44,585 nucleotides of DNA from Candidatus Woesearchaeota archaeon (GTDB lineage Archaea; Nanobdellota; Nanobdellia; SCGC-AAA011-G17; GW2011-AR20), in NCBI GenBank assembly GCA_018302465.1, contig JAGVZQ010000001.1, positions 66,235 to 110,819 on the forward strand, given 5' to 3'. The notes beneath the pieces are model-generated. The model was not told where the DNA came from, did not search any database, and saw only the letters and a program-made list of their open reading frames with translations. The translations under genes were made by a program, and so were the position numbers. This document shows positions 8,278-16,676 of this stretch, piece by piece. Position 1 is the stretch's first letter; every line of letters starts with the position of its first letter.

Positions 8278-8893
8278 TTTGTTTCTTTTACTAGTTCTAA
8301 CTGGATGTTCTAATGATTTAACTGGAGAGGTTGTTTATGATTCTGAAGAAGCTTTAATTGTTGATGTGATAGATGGGGATACTGTTGAGACTTCTGATGG
8401 TGTGAGAATCAGGCTTTTAGGGGTTAATACACCTGAGGTAAATGAAGATTATTATCCTGTGGCTAAAGATGCTTTAAAAAAATTAGTGCTGAATAAAACA
8501 GTAATACTTGTTGAAGATGTCCAGGATAAGGACAAGTATGGCAGAGACTTAAGATATATGTATATTGGCGATATTTTTGTTAATTCTTATCTAATTGAAA
8601 ATGGATATGCTAAAACTTTGTCTATTGAGCCTAATACCAGATTTTCTGAAGAATTTGCCTTGGCTGAGAGAGAAGCGATTGATAAAGGAATTGGGGTGTG
8701 GGGAATAGAGCAGAGAAATGCCTGTGTTGTAATGGGTTGTGAAGAAGGGACAAAATATATTGTGAGTAAGAATTCTAAGGTATACCATGACTGTTCCTGC
8801 AGTAAAACCTCAAGGTCAAGGATTAAAGAAGTTGTGTGCTTTGCTAGTTTAGGGGATATACCTAAAGGCTATAGAGAATCTAAGTTATGCTGA
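8243..8893 (+). CDS. Secreted SNase-like nuclease lipoprotein with Ada-like Cys tail
   Basis: This 216-residue protein has a signal sequence ending in lipobox L-T-G-C at Cys22, then a staphylococcal nuclease domain at about 35-155. Likely catalytic residues are D-x-D-G-D-T (D44, D46, T47), R57 in R-I-R-L-L-G-V, E65 in N-T-P-E and R101 in K-Y-G-R. These cut DNA or RNA with calcium in the family. The tail at about 170-216 has N-S-K-V-Y-H-D-C-S-C and a final G-Y-R-E-S-K-L-C, resembling the small zinc-binding domain often fused to such nucleases (Ada-type). It would sit on the cell surface, where it could degrade external DNA for nucleotides. The start lies inside rfcL, which suggests coupled translation. 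Confidence 0.85.
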   Translation: MKMKLNGYISISLFLLLVLTGCSNDLTGEVVYDSEEALIVDVIDGDTVETSDGVRIRLLGVNTPEVNEDYYPVAKDALKKLVLNKTVILVEDVQDKDKYGRDLRYMYIGDIFVNSYLIENGYAKTLSIEPNTRFSEEFALAEREAIDKGIGVWGIEQRNACVVMGCEEGTKYIVSKNSKVYHDCSCSKTSRSRIKEVVCFASLGDIPKGYRESKLC

Positions 8894-8938
8894 ATTTTAG
8901 GAAAAGTTTTATAAATCCCTGTTAAATCCTTTTCCATA

Positions 8939-9277
8939 ATGAATAAAATATCAGAGATAAAACCAAGAGAAGGGAAACTAGAAATTTCTGGAAAAATAAT
9001 TTCTAAGGAAGAACCGAGAACTTTTGAGAAATTCGGACAGGCAGGAAGAGTCTGCAATGCAGAGATAGAAGATGATTCTGGAAAGATAAAATTGACTTTA
9101 TGGAATGATGAAATAGATAAAGTAAAAGAAGGAGATACTGTAAAGATAACTAATGGGTATTGCAATGAATTCCAGGGCGAGAAGCAATTAACAGCTGGAA
9201 GATTTGGAAAATTAGAAGTTGTTAATGGAAGTTCTGAAGAAACTGTAGGGAAGAAAGGTAGTAATAAGAAAGAATAA
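8939..9277 (+). CDS. OB-fold nucleic-acid-binding protein (RPA/SSB-like)
   Basis: This 112-residue protein is a single OB fold, about residues 5-95, with the pattern I-S-G-K-I-I-S-K ... V-C-N-A-E-I-E-D-D-S-G-K-I-K-L-T-L-W-N and V-K-I-T-N-G-Y-C-N-E-F. This is close to archaeal single-OB RPA-like or SOSS-B-like ssDNA-binding proteins. The short tail is Lys- and Gly-rich. A TATA box (GTTTTATAAATCC) is centred 27 bases before the ATG, so it has its own leaderless promoter. Its position after the RFC operon fits a replication or repair role. An RNA-binding role cannot be excluded. Confidence 0.8.
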   Translation: MNKISEIKPREGKLEISGKIISKEEPRTFEKFGQAGRVCNAEIEDDSGKIKLTLWNDEIDKVKEGDTVKITNGYCNEFQGEKQLTAGRFGKLEVVNGSSEETVGKKGSNKKE

Positions 9278-9324
9278 TTCTATAATCTAAATTTTTAAAT
9301 AAAACCTCTGAATCTTTTTGTTAT

Positions 9325-10518
9325 ATGAGAAGAGAAAGGACTCTTACTTCTGAAAGCGTAACTGAAGGCCATCCAGATAAAGTTTGTGATCAGATTTCTG
9401 ATTCTGTTTTAGATGAATGTTTGAGACAAGACCCTAACTCTAGAGTTGCTTGTGAGTCTATGGTTAAAGCTAGAAGAAACTTGTTCGGTACATTAATGCC
9501 TAGAGTTTATCTTATGGGAGAAATAACTACTGGGGCGAGTTTAGATTTTAAAAATATTGTAAGAAGGACTCTAGAAGAAATAAGATATGATGGGGATTGG
9601 ACTGGGTTTAATTCTAGTAGTTTTAAACTTCATGTAAACATAACAAGACAAAGCCCAGATATTGCAATCGGTGTGGACCCTAGAGGAGAAAAAGACCAAG
9701 GGGCGGGAGATCAGGGTTTGATGTATGGGTATGCTGATAATGAAACAGATGTTTTAATGCCTTGGTCTATAAAACTAGCACATGGTCTAGTAGCAAGACT
9801 GAGTTACCTTAGAAAACATAGGAACTTGGATTTTTTAGGACCGGATGGAAAGTCGCAAGTTACAATAGGATATCGGGACAATGGAGCACCTTATGTAAAA
9901 AAAGTTACTATTGCTGCCCAACATGCAGACAGAGATCTTCCTGGATTTAGGGACTGGATTTTGGAAGAGGTAGTTGAATATACAATTCCACAAAATCTTT
10001 TAGAAAATCATTTAAGAGATGTTACAATTGTTAATGGCACTGGAAAGTTTGTTGTTGGAGGACCTGAAGGAGATTCTGGGTTAACGGGGAGAAAAATAAT
10101 AGTTGACACTTATGGGGGGGTAGCCAGACATGGGGGAGGAGCTTTTTCAGGAAAAGACCCTAGCAAGGTGGATAGAAGTGCTGCTTACTTTGCTCGTTAT
10201 ATTGCTAAGAATATAGTTGCTGCTGGTTTAGCTGAAAGATGTGAAGTTAGATTTGCATTTACTATAGGATCTTCTCAACCTGATGATTTTGCTGTAGAAA
10301 CTTTTGGTACATCTCCTGTGGATGAGAGGCAGATAGAAAAAGTTGTAAGAGACATGTTTAATTTTAGACCTTCTTCCATAATAGATACATTAGAATTGAG
10401 AAGACCAATATATTCACTTACTGCAGCTTATGGTCATTTTGGCAGAGAACCAGAATATGGGTCTTTCCCATGGGAAAAAACAGATAGAGCAAGTGATTTA
10501 AGACGCGCCCTTGCTTAG
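9325..10518 (+). CDS. metK: S-adenosylmethionine synthetase, bacterial type
   Basis: This enzyme makes S-adenosylmethionine from methionine and ATP. The 397-residue sequence has the bacterial/eukaryotic MetK motifs E-G-H-P-D-K near residue 14, the hexapeptide G-A-G-D-Q-G in the first third, and G-G-G-A-F-S-G-K-D-P-S-K-V-D-R-S in the last third. Most archaea use a very divergent MAT, so this gene is likely of bacterial origin. A TATA element (TTTTTAAATAAAA) is centred about 28 bases upstream of the ATG, giving a standalone leaderless gene. It supplies the methyl donor for the FtsJ and Trm5-like methyltransferases encoded nearby. Confidence 0.95.
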   Translation: MRRERTLTSESVTEGHPDKVCDQISDSVLDECLRQDPNSRVACESMVKARRNLFGTLMPRVYLMGEITTGASLDFKNIVRRTLEEIRYDGDWTGFNSSSFKLHVNITRQSPDIAIGVDPRGEKDQGAGDQGLMYGYADNETDVLMPWSIKLAHGLVARLSYLRKHRNLDFLGPDGKSQVTIGYRDNGAPYVKKVTIAAQHADRDLPGFRDWILEEVVEYTIPQNLLENHLRDVTIVNGTGKFVVGGPEGDSGLTGRKIIVDTYGGVARHGGGAFSGKDPSKVDRSAAYFARYIAKNIVAAGLAERCEVRFAFTIGSSQPDDFAVETFGTSPVDERQIEKVVRDMFNFRPSSIIDTLELRRPIYSLTAAYGHFGREPEYGSFPWEKTDRASDLRRALA

Positions 10519-10531
10519 AATGATAAAACTT

Positions 10532-11389
10532 TTAAATTTTTAATTCTTTTAATTTCTTTACTCTTTCTGAAATAGGTGGATGAGTCATGAATAATCCGCC
10601 AAAAGCTCTGCCAGCGCCCCTAAATGGGTTTACTATGAAAAGATTATTAGTTGGATTATTTCCTAATAGCATTGGGTTGTTTTTGCCATAGTTTTCTAAT
10701 TTCTCTAAGGCTCTGGCTAAAGGTTCTCCATTTTTGATTAATTTTGCTCCTGTTTCATCTGCTATGTATTCTCTAGATCTTGAAATTGCAAGTTGAATCA
10801 ACATTGCTGCTATTGGAGCTAAGATTGCTAAGAATAAAAGTCCTATGATGTTTCCTCCTCTCTCGTTGTCATCTCTTCCCGAGCCACCAAACAGGGCTGC
10901 AAATTGTGCCATATGTGCTACATAAGTTATTACTGTGGCAATAGTGGCGGCTATTGTTGAGATTAACATGTCTCTATTTTTATCATGTGCAATTTCATGT
11001 GCTGTTACCCCCTTTAGTTCCTCATTACTTAACAATTTTAAGATTCCTTGGGTATACCCGAGAACGGCTTTCTTTGGATTTGGACCAGTGCAAAATGCAT
11101 TGGGATTTTCTGAAGGTATAATGTATATTTTCGGTTTAGGAACTTTAGCTTCTTTAGCAACTTCCTCTACTATTTCATGTAGTTTAGGATACTGAGACTT
11201 TGGAGCCTCTTTTGCTCTGTACATTGCCAGAACTATTTTATGTGAAAATAAGTAAGAACCAACATTCATAATTACAGCTATTATTAATGCTACGGTTAAG
11301 CCAGCTGCTCCCCCAAGAATATTACCTATTAACAATAATAACCCGGATAGGGCTGCAAGCAAGATTACTGTTTTGAATTGATTAAACAT
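10532..11389 (-). CDS. htpX: HtpX-like membrane zinc metalloprotease (M48)
   Basis: HtpX proteases degrade damaged or misfolded membrane proteins. The 285-residue protein has two N-terminal membrane segments (about 7-24 and 28-47), the zinc motif H-E-I-A-H at 131-135, two more hydrophobic stretches (about 142-160 and 181-202), and Y-I-A-D-E-T-G-A with the third ligand Glu at 212. A G-R-G rich C-terminus ends with the typical T-H-P-P-I-S-E-R motif. A TATA box centred 26 bases upstream of the ATG at 11389 supports that start. It converges with metK and is divergent from the HerA-like ATPase gene. Confidence 0.95.
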   Translation of the reverse strand: MFNQFKTVILLAALSGLLLLIGNILGGAAGLTVALIIAVIMNVGSYLFSHKIVLAMYRAKEAPKSQYPKLHEIVEEVAKEAKVPKPKIYIIPSENPNAFCTGPNPKKAVLGYTQGILKLLSNEELKGVTAHEIAHDKNRDMLISTIAATIATVITYVAHMAQFAALFGGSGRDDNERGGNIIGLLFLAILAPIAAMLIQLAISRSREYIADETGAKLIKNGEPLARALEKLENYGKNNPMLLGNNPTNNLFIVNPFRGAGRAFGGLFMTHPPISERVKKLKELKI

Positions 11390-11467
11390 GGTAAAATAGA
11401 GATGATATGGATTTAAAAATTTAATGAAAACAAAAAAGTTTATATCAAGCTAAGATTTGGGATTGTT

Positions 11468-12760
11468 ATGGCTCAGGATATTGTTATTGGAAGGAATAAA
11501 AAAGAGAAAGAAGAGTTAGGAAACAGGGGTCTTATCTATCTAGGAAAGAGCTATGTAAAGATGGAGAATGAGGTTTCTTTAAGCAATAATGTTTATCTTG
11601 ATGTTAATAAAAGCCATGTTATCCTTATTGCTGGTAAAAGGGGATCTGGAAAAAGCTACTCAATTTCCGTTATAGCAGAAGAAATGTCTAAACTTGATGA
11701 AGAAACTAGAAATAGAATCTCAGTTATAATCATTGATACTATGGGCATATTCTGGAGCATGAAATATCCGAATGAAAAGCAGAAAGATGAAGTCAGAGAA
11801 TGGGGAATGGAAGAAAGGGGATTTGATGTAAAAGTATTTGTTCCAAGAGGGAAATTTAAAGAATACCAAGAAAGAGGCATAGCTGTCGATTATTCTTTTT
11901 CATTCAGGCCAGGAGATTTAAGAGCAGAGGACTGGTGCAATGTGTTTAATGTTGATATAACCAGCCAAATCGGAGTTTTGATTGAAAGAGCTATTGGAAG
12001 CTTAGAAGGAAATTATACTATTGAGGATATTCTTAAATTTATTGAACAAGATGACAAAACAGACCGTCATACAAAATATGCTTTAATCAATAGATTTGAG
12101 GCTGCTAAAACCCTTGGGATTTTTGATGAAGAAGGAATAAACCTTAAAGATTTTATAATACCTGGAAAATCTGTCATTTTAGATGTGAGCTGCTATGAAG
12201 ACTGGAATGTTAAGAACTTAGTTGTTGGGTTATTGGGAAAGAAGTTGTTATCAGAAAGAGTTGATGAAAGAAAAAAAGAGGAAATTGAAGATATAACTAA
12301 CAGTGGAAGTTTGTACAATGAAGAGAAAAAACAGTCTCCTTTAATTTGGTTAATGATTGATGAAGCTCAGGAGTTTTTACCCAGAACAGAAAAGACTGCA
12401 GCATCTGATGCATTAACAAGATTGTTAAAAGAAGGGAGGCAGCCAGGAATCAGTATGATATTAGCAACGCAACAGCCTGGAGAGATACATAAAGATGTTA
12501 TGACCCAATCAGATATAGTTATAAGCCATAGGGTAACTGCCCAGTTTGATATAGAAGCATTAAATTCTATAATGCAAACTTATTTAGCTGATGATTTATT
12601 AACTTACATCAATGATCTTCCAAGCTCGAAAGGAAGCGCTATAATTTTAGATGATAATAATGAAAGGATATTTTCTGTTAAAGTAAGACCTAAAATGAGT
12701 TGGCACGGAGGAGATACACCTTCTGCTGTGAAAGTAAAGAAGAAATTATTTGAAGAATGA
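11468..12760 (+). CDS. HerA-like hexameric ATPase (DUF87 family)
   Basis: This 430-residue P-loop ATPase belongs to the HerA/FtsK superfamily. It has Walker A G-K-R-G-S-G-K-S at 56-63, Walker B L-M-I-D-E-A-Q-E-F-L-P at 295-305, and downstream R-L-L-K-E-G-R-Q-P-G at about 318-327 with T-Q-Q-P near 334, typical of the arginine-finger region. HerA pairs with NurA in double-strand-break end resection, but no NurA gene is next to it, so the exact role (resection, DNA translocation, or another HerA-family job) is open. A TATA element (GTTTATATC) is about 27 bases before the ATG. The stop overlaps the start of the FtsJ gene by 4 bases. Confidence 0.85.
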   Translation: MAQDIVIGRNKKEKEELGNRGLIYLGKSYVKMENEVSLSNNVYLDVNKSHVILIAGKRGSGKSYSISVIAEEMSKLDEETRNRISVIIIDTMGIFWSMKYPNEKQKDEVREWGMEERGFDVKVFVPRGKFKEYQERGIAVDYSFSFRPGDLRAEDWCNVFNVDITSQIGVLIERAIGSLEGNYTIEDILKFIEQDDKTDRHTKYALINRFEAAKTLGIFDEEGINLKDFIIPGKSVILDVSCYEDWNVKNLVVGLLGKKLLSERVDERKKEEIEDITNSGSLYNEEKKQSPLIWLMIDEAQEFLPRTEKTAASDALTRLLKEGRQPGISMILATQQPGEIHKDVMTQSDIVISHRVTAQFDIEALNSIMQTYLADDLLTYINDLPSSKGSAIILDDNNERIFSVKVRPKMSWHGGDTPSAVKVKKKLFEE

Positions 12761-13314
12761 TAAAAAAAGACAAAGCTACTATAAGAGCTAAGAGAGAAGG
12801 ATACAAAGCAAGAAGCGTCTATAAGTTATTTGCTATAAACAATAAATATAGGGTGATTAAACAAGGGGATAGGGTTCTTGATTTAGGTTGCTGGCCTGGA
12901 AGCTGGCTGCAAGCTTGTTTAAAATTTAAAGCTGATGCTGTTGGGATTGATTTAAAAGAGACTGAAATTAAAAATACTGAAACAATAAAAGCAGATGTTA
13001 TGAAGGATAGAATATTTGACAAGATTAATGGCAGATTTGATGCTGTAATAAGCGATATGGCACCAAATACTTCTGGAAGACAGGATGTTGATAACTATAA
13101 ATCTGCAATGCTGAGCGAAAGAGCTTTTAATATATCTGAGAAAGTTCTTAAAGAAAAAGGAAATTTGCTGGTTAAAACTTTTCAAAGCGGCTATTCTGAT
13201 GAAATTTTAAATAAGATAAAGAAAAAATTTTCTTTTGTAAAAATCTATAAACCAGAAGCTTCGAAGAAAAGAAGCAAGGAAATGTATATTGTTGCTCTTG
13301 GTTATAAGGGCTGA
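12757..13314 (+). CDS. rlmE: FtsJ/RrmJ-family 2'-O-ribose methyltransferase
   Basis: This 185-residue Rossmann methyltransferase is the expected length for RlmE. It starts with the basic Y-K-A-R-S-V-Y-K-L box, has the SAM-binding motif V-L-D-L-G-C-W-P-G-S-W, and carries the S-D-M-A-P-N-T-S-G motif with the catalytic Asp, followed by L-L-V-K-T-F. These match the K-D-K-E set of the RrmJ family, which methylates 23S rRNA in the A-loop, or tRNA in some relatives. Its start overlaps the HerA-like gene (ATGA), so the two are cotranslated. The stop overlaps the convergent Trm5-like gene by 13 bases. Confidence 0.9.
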   Translation: MIKKDKATIRAKREGYKARSVYKLFAINNKYRVIKQGDRVLDLGCWPGSWLQACLKFKADAVGIDLKETEIKNTETIKADVMKDRIFDKINGRFDAVISDMAPNTSGRQDVDNYKSAMLSERAFNISEKVLKEKGNLLVKTFQSGYSDEILNKIKKKFSFVKIYKPEASKKRSKEMYIVALGYKG

Positions 13315-14108
13315 AAGTCTATACATACCCTATAAGTTCTAGGGGAGTAATTTCCACATTTTACCTTGCTTAAAATTTTTATTCTTTTACAATGTTTTTT
13401 TATTTTTTTAATAGATGAATCTGGGAAATCCTCTTCTTTTGAGAAGTCATAAAAATGGATTATTCCTTTTTGTTTTAAATATTTTAAAGCTAAAGATAAA
13501 TAAGATTCTGAATCTGTTGGCAATGGCATTATTATCCTGTTAAATTTCTTTTTTAATTTTGGCAGAATTGTTTTTACATCTCCTTTAAAGGATTTTAAAT
13601 TGTCTATTTTATTTAGTTTAATGTTTTCTAAAGCGTATTTATGCGCTATAGGATTTAATTCAATTGCATAAACTTCTTTTGCTTTCTTCGCTGCTAAAAT
13701 TGAGAAAGGGCCTATACCTGAGAACATGACTAAAACTGATTCATCTGGTTTTATTTTTGAGGCTATTCTTAATCTTTCACTTCCTGTTCTTGGAGAGAAA
13801 TAAGCTTTTTCTATGTCTAATTTGAATTTTAAATTATTTTCTTTATGGATTGTCTCTTTTGTTTTTTTTCCTGCTATTATTCTTATTTTTTGCAGTCTGT
13901 ATTTTCCTGAGAATTTTTTATTTTTAACTGCTACTGTTTTTATTTTTTTATTTAGTTTAATTAATTTGTTTCCAATTATTTTTTCATATTTTTTTAATTC
14001 TTTAGGAAATTCATTGAATATTGCTATCTCTCCAATCTGGTCAAATGAAGTAGGAACTAGGTTAATCAAATTCTTTGGAAGTTTTAATGAGTTTTTAAAT
14101 GAAGGCAT
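13302..14108 (-). CDS. Trm5/Tyw2-family tRNA (G37) methyltransferase
   Basis: This 268-residue class I methyltransferase resembles archaeal Trm5, which makes m1G37 in tRNA. It has the F-S-P-R-T-G-S-E-R-L-R-I segment (Arg107), a SAM motif M-F-S-G-I-G-P-F-S at 128-136, the acidic A-I-E-L-N-P, and Y-S-P-R-T-Y-R-V-C-I-D near the C-terminus. The usual N-L-P catalytic-loop motif reads M-P-L-P-T-D-S at 194-200, and the position often Asp before M-F is Val. Whether that alters specificity (Trm5 versus a Tyw2-like relative) I cannot tell. The ATG is 26-27 bases from a TATA element shared with the divergent gene at 14161. Confidence 0.8.
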   Translation of the reverse strand: MPSFKNSLKLPKNLINLVPTSFDQIGEIAIFNEFPKELKKYEKIIGNKLIKLNKKIKTVAVKNKKFSGKYRLQKIRIIAGKKTKETIHKENNLKFKLDIEKAYFSPRTGSERLRIASKIKPDESVLVMFSGIGPFSILAAKKAKEVYAIELNPIAHKYALENIKLNKIDNLKSFKGDVKTILPKLKKKFNRIIMPLPTDSESYLSLALKYLKQKGIIHFYDFSKEEDFPDSSIKKIKKHCKRIKILSKVKCGNYSPRTYRVCIDFQPL

Positions 14109-14128
14109 ATATTGTTAGAATGAGTAAG

Positions 14129-14139
14129 ATTTATATATT
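14129..14139. promoter_or_regulatory. Central TATA element shared by two divergent genes
   Basis: ATTTATATATT holds a palindromic TATATA at 14132-14137 whose centre (14134.5) is 26.5 bases from both the minus-strand ATG at 14108 and the plus-strand ATG at 14161. The 52-base intergenic region has no second convincing TATA box. Archaeal TBP binds such symmetric sites in either direction, with TFB/BRE contacts setting polarity, so a single site may fire both ways. Shared use is an inference. Confidence 0.55.
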
Positions 14140-14160
14140 CTTTATTGTTTATAACTCTTA

Positions 14161-15429
14161 ATGAAAAAGAGGAGTAGGACAAGAAATAGAAGAGTTAGTT
14201 TTTTAAGGATAAATCCTAATCTTAGAGATAGTGTTTCTAGGCTAAGTTCTAGAGGAAGAGAAGTTTATGATACTTTAAAAGAAAGAGTTTTCACAAGGGA
14301 GGTTACTTTTATTTTACTGGTTTTATTTGGAGGAATGATTTTCTTTGATGCTGTTGGTTATGATTATACTGGAATGGTTGTTAGTAATTTAGGGCCTGAG
14401 GCTATTACTGGTGCACAGGCAGGAATACCTGATAGTGCAATTAGTAATATTGGTGGAACTATGAGCAGTATCTTTAAACTGATATTTGATGGATTTTTGG
14501 GTCCTGCTTTGGGGATTTTTGGTGATAATCAAGCTGTTGCAACTAAATTAACTCTTTTTGTTATAGTATTTGTGTTTATTCTTCCTGTATGTAAGAAAAT
14601 TTTCAAAATAGAAAAAGGTGCAAAAACTGTAAATTCAGCATCAATTGTTGCTGCCTTAATTTCTCTTCTTGGAATTGGACTTTTACCTGGTGAGTTTGTA
14701 AATAGACTGTCTGAGACCGTTCCGATTATTTTGGTTGTAGGGTTTTTAGCTGGTGTGCTTTATGGTTTGTTTAAATGGAAAACAGAAGAAAAAATTGCCT
14801 CATTTATAAAAGGTCTTGTGTCTTTATCTGCATTAATGTTCCTTACTTATATTCTTGGAGCATTTGAGGGGTCCAACCTTGATGGTAATCTTTCAGGGGC
14901 TATATGGGTTGTTGCTGGTTTTGGTTACTTAATTTTAGCATGGCTATTTTTAGAAGGAGTCTTTATCAAACCTTTTGGTGGAGAATCTAAAAGTGCTAGT
15001 GACGTTGCGGGAGAATATGTTGAGAGAAGAAGAGATATAAAAGAGGGTAGAGGGGTATTAGCTAGAGGCAAAGAAGAGCGTATTGATATGGATTTAAAAA
15101 GAAAGGCTCCTAAAATAATTAGAAATGCAGAAAAACTAGTTTATACCTTTTTGAGAAGTAATGTAGGAACTGACATTGGAAATGAGAAGAAGACTAAGGC
15201 AATTTCAGCAGCAGTTGATGAGATTATTATTTTATTGAGGAATAATCCAGATCCGCAAATCACTGTTCAAATTGACGAGATGGAAGCGAGATTAACAGAT
15301 TTTCAAGCAATTTGTAGTGCCGTGAGGGTAAGACCTCCTGTTAATGCAGCACAGATAGGCAATGTTACTCGTTACTTGAATGCAATTAGAGTTAATTTAA
15401 ATACACTTTATACTATTATTAGGACTTAG
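14161..15429 (+). CDS. Multi-pass membrane protein of unknown function
   Basis: This 422-residue protein is not recognised. It has an Arg/Lys-rich cytoplasmic N-terminus and about six hydrophobic segments (roughly 48-66, 128-147, 157-175, 186-205, 216-233 and 246-268). A charged soluble C-terminal domain of about 150 residues, likely helical, follows. The region after the first membrane segment (about 67-125) is Gly/Ser-rich and probably outside. The start is supported by the TATA element 26-27 bases upstream with no leader. The next gene begins 3 bases after its stop, so the two probably form one operon. It may be an envelope or secretion component, but nothing in the sequence proves this. 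Confidence 0.7.
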   Translation: MKKRSRTRNRRVSFLRINPNLRDSVSRLSSRGREVYDTLKERVFTREVTFILLVLFGGMIFFDAVGYDYTGMVVSNLGPEAITGAQAGIPDSAISNIGGTMSSIFKLIFDGFLGPALGIFGDNQAVATKLTLFVIVFVFILPVCKKIFKIEKGAKTVNSASIVAALISLLGIGLLPGEFVNRLSETVPIILVVGFLAGVLYGLFKWKTEEKIASFIKGLVSLSALMFLTYILGAFEGSNLDGNLSGAIWVVAGFGYLILAWLFLEGVFIKPFGGESKSASDVAGEYVERRRDIKEGRGVLARGKEERIDMDLKRKAPKIIRNAEKLVYTFLRSNVGTDIGNEKKTKAISAAVDEIIILLRNNPDPQITVQIDEMEARLTDFQAICSAVRVRPPVNAAQIGNVTRYLNAIRVNLNTLYTIIRT

Positions 15430-15432
15430 TAA

Positions 15433-15735
15433 ATGTCATTCTTAAATAAAATATTCCATAGAAACAGGGATAATCCTGAGGGCTTACAGGAAGATAAATT
15501 TGATTTTGGAGAAGAGCATAGGGATGATGAGCAGGAAGAAGAGTTTAATACTTCTGATTTAAGCATACATCAACCAATAGGAAGCCATATTCCTCAGCAG
15601 AATTTTTCTAACCAAGGAAATGAGCTTTTGATGAGCAGATTAGAAACAATTAATGCTAAACTAGATAGCATTATACACAGACTTGAGAAATTAGAAAGAA
15701 TTGCTGAAAGAGAAAGCGGAAGTGATAAATGGTAG
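15433..15735 (+). CDS. Small acidic coiled-coil protein
   Basis: This 100-residue protein has an acidic, disordered-looking first half with runs such as E-E-H-R-D-D-E-Q-E-E-E. It ends in a short heptad-patterned coiled coil at about 70-95 (M-S-R-L-E-T-I-N-A-K-L-D-S-I-I-H-R-L-E-K). There is no membrane segment. It lies 3 bases after the membrane protein gene at 14161 and is likely its partner. Small proteins with this tail are common next to membrane proteins in related archaea, but I know no function. Confidence 0.65.
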   Translation: MSFLNKIFHRNRDNPEGLQEDKFDFGEEHRDDEQEEEFNTSDLSIHQPIGSHIPQQNFSNQGNELLMSRLETINAKLDSIIHRLEKLERIAERESGSDKW

Positions 15736-16059
15736 TTAATTTTTTCTTATGTATGTTCTAAATTCTTTGCTTAGCTCCTCTAATTTTGTTATATCTCCGA
15801 AGGTTATTGTGCCCGACACTGCATCAGAAATATCATGCATTATCCTACATATTGTCTCATCTTTGCGGTACATCATTCTTATGAGGTTTGCTATTTGATT
15901 GAGTTTTCTTGCGGAATCCTGTGAAAAATCCTGAGCCCTTATTGTTAAAATTGCCTTCCCAATTAAATCTGCAAATTTGTACAACCTTTTTTTCTCTTTA
16001 AGAGAGAATTCATACCTTTCACGTACTGCTTTAAACTCATCTATTAAACTTCTTATCAA
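15736..16059 (-). CDS. Helical protein of unknown function, TTG start
   Basis: This 107-residue soluble protein is predicted to be all-helical, with the repeated pattern L-I-G-K-A-I-L-T-I-R ... L-N-Q-I-A-N-L-I-R-M-M. Cysteine is rare and no catalytic motif is seen. The start at 16059 is a TTG, chosen because AGGAG lies 7 bases upstream inside the end of the preceding gene and no ATG occurs early in the frame. It begins one base after the stop of the membrane protein at 16061-16642, so the pair is likely cotranslated. Confidence 0.6.
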   Translation of the reverse strand: MIRSLIDEFKAVRERYEFSLKEKKRLYKFADLIGKAILTIRAQDFSQDSARKLNQIANLIRMMYRKDETICRIMHDISDAVSGTITFGDITKLEELSKEFRTYIRKN

Positions 16060-16060
16060 T

Positions 16061-16642
16061 TTAATCTCCTATCAAGTCAGCTGCACTTGCTCCTACAATT
16101 GCCGGAAGCGATAATACACCGACTTGCCTGTATAATTCTTCAATAGTATTATACTGGTTAAATAATGTAAGAACGAGAGAGATTGTTATTAATGACACTA
16201 TATAGATTACTGTAACTCTTAAAGGTAGGAACTTTAACACTCTTATCTGCTTTACTTTCCTAAAGCCTGTTGCATAAAGAAATATTGCTCCTATGAAAAA
16301 TGATACGATGTACATGAAACTTATCCTCGTTAAAGATAATATTTCTGCTAAATGTACTCCTTCAACAAAAACAAAGTGAGATATTACTCCTACAAAAGCA
16401 CCTATGACTCCTTTTGCAATATCTTTTTGAGTTATTTTCCTGATTGGGTGGTCTCCTATTTCTTTTATTAAATTTTCTTCTAATTCTTCTAATTCCTTTA
16501 TTTGTTTCTTTTCTAAATTTTCTATTTTTTCTGAGTCTTCTTCCTGGTCTTCTGACTGATCTGATTCTATTCTTATTAACTTGTCTAATTTCTTGTTTAT
16601 CTGATCCAGCTTAGAACTCTTACTACCTCTCTTTTTTGGCAT
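16061..16642 (-). CDS. Membrane protein with N-terminal coiled coil (DUF2391-like)
   Basis: This 193-residue protein starts with a basic patch and a charged coiled coil (about 8-65). It then has four hydrophobic segments (about 82-103, 107-127, 139-160 and 170-190). The arrangement, including the segment G-D-H-P-I-R-K-I-T-Q-K-D before the first membrane span, resembles the archaeal DUF2391 integral membrane family; this is a recollection and not verified. It is followed one base later by the helical protein gene at 15736. Function unknown. Confidence 0.6.
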   Translation of the reverse strand: MPKKRGSKSSKLDQINKKLDKLIRIESDQSEDQEEDSEKIENLEKKQIKELEELEENLIKEIGDHPIRKITQKDIAKGVIGAFVGVISHFVFVEGVHLAEILSLTRISFMYIVSFFIGAIFLYATGFRKVKQIRVLKFLPLRVTVIYIVSLITISLVLTLFNQYNTIEELYRQVGVLSLPAIVGASAADLIGD

Positions 16643-16676
16643 GAATTAAAGTAGAATATTTCTTTAATAAAGATTT

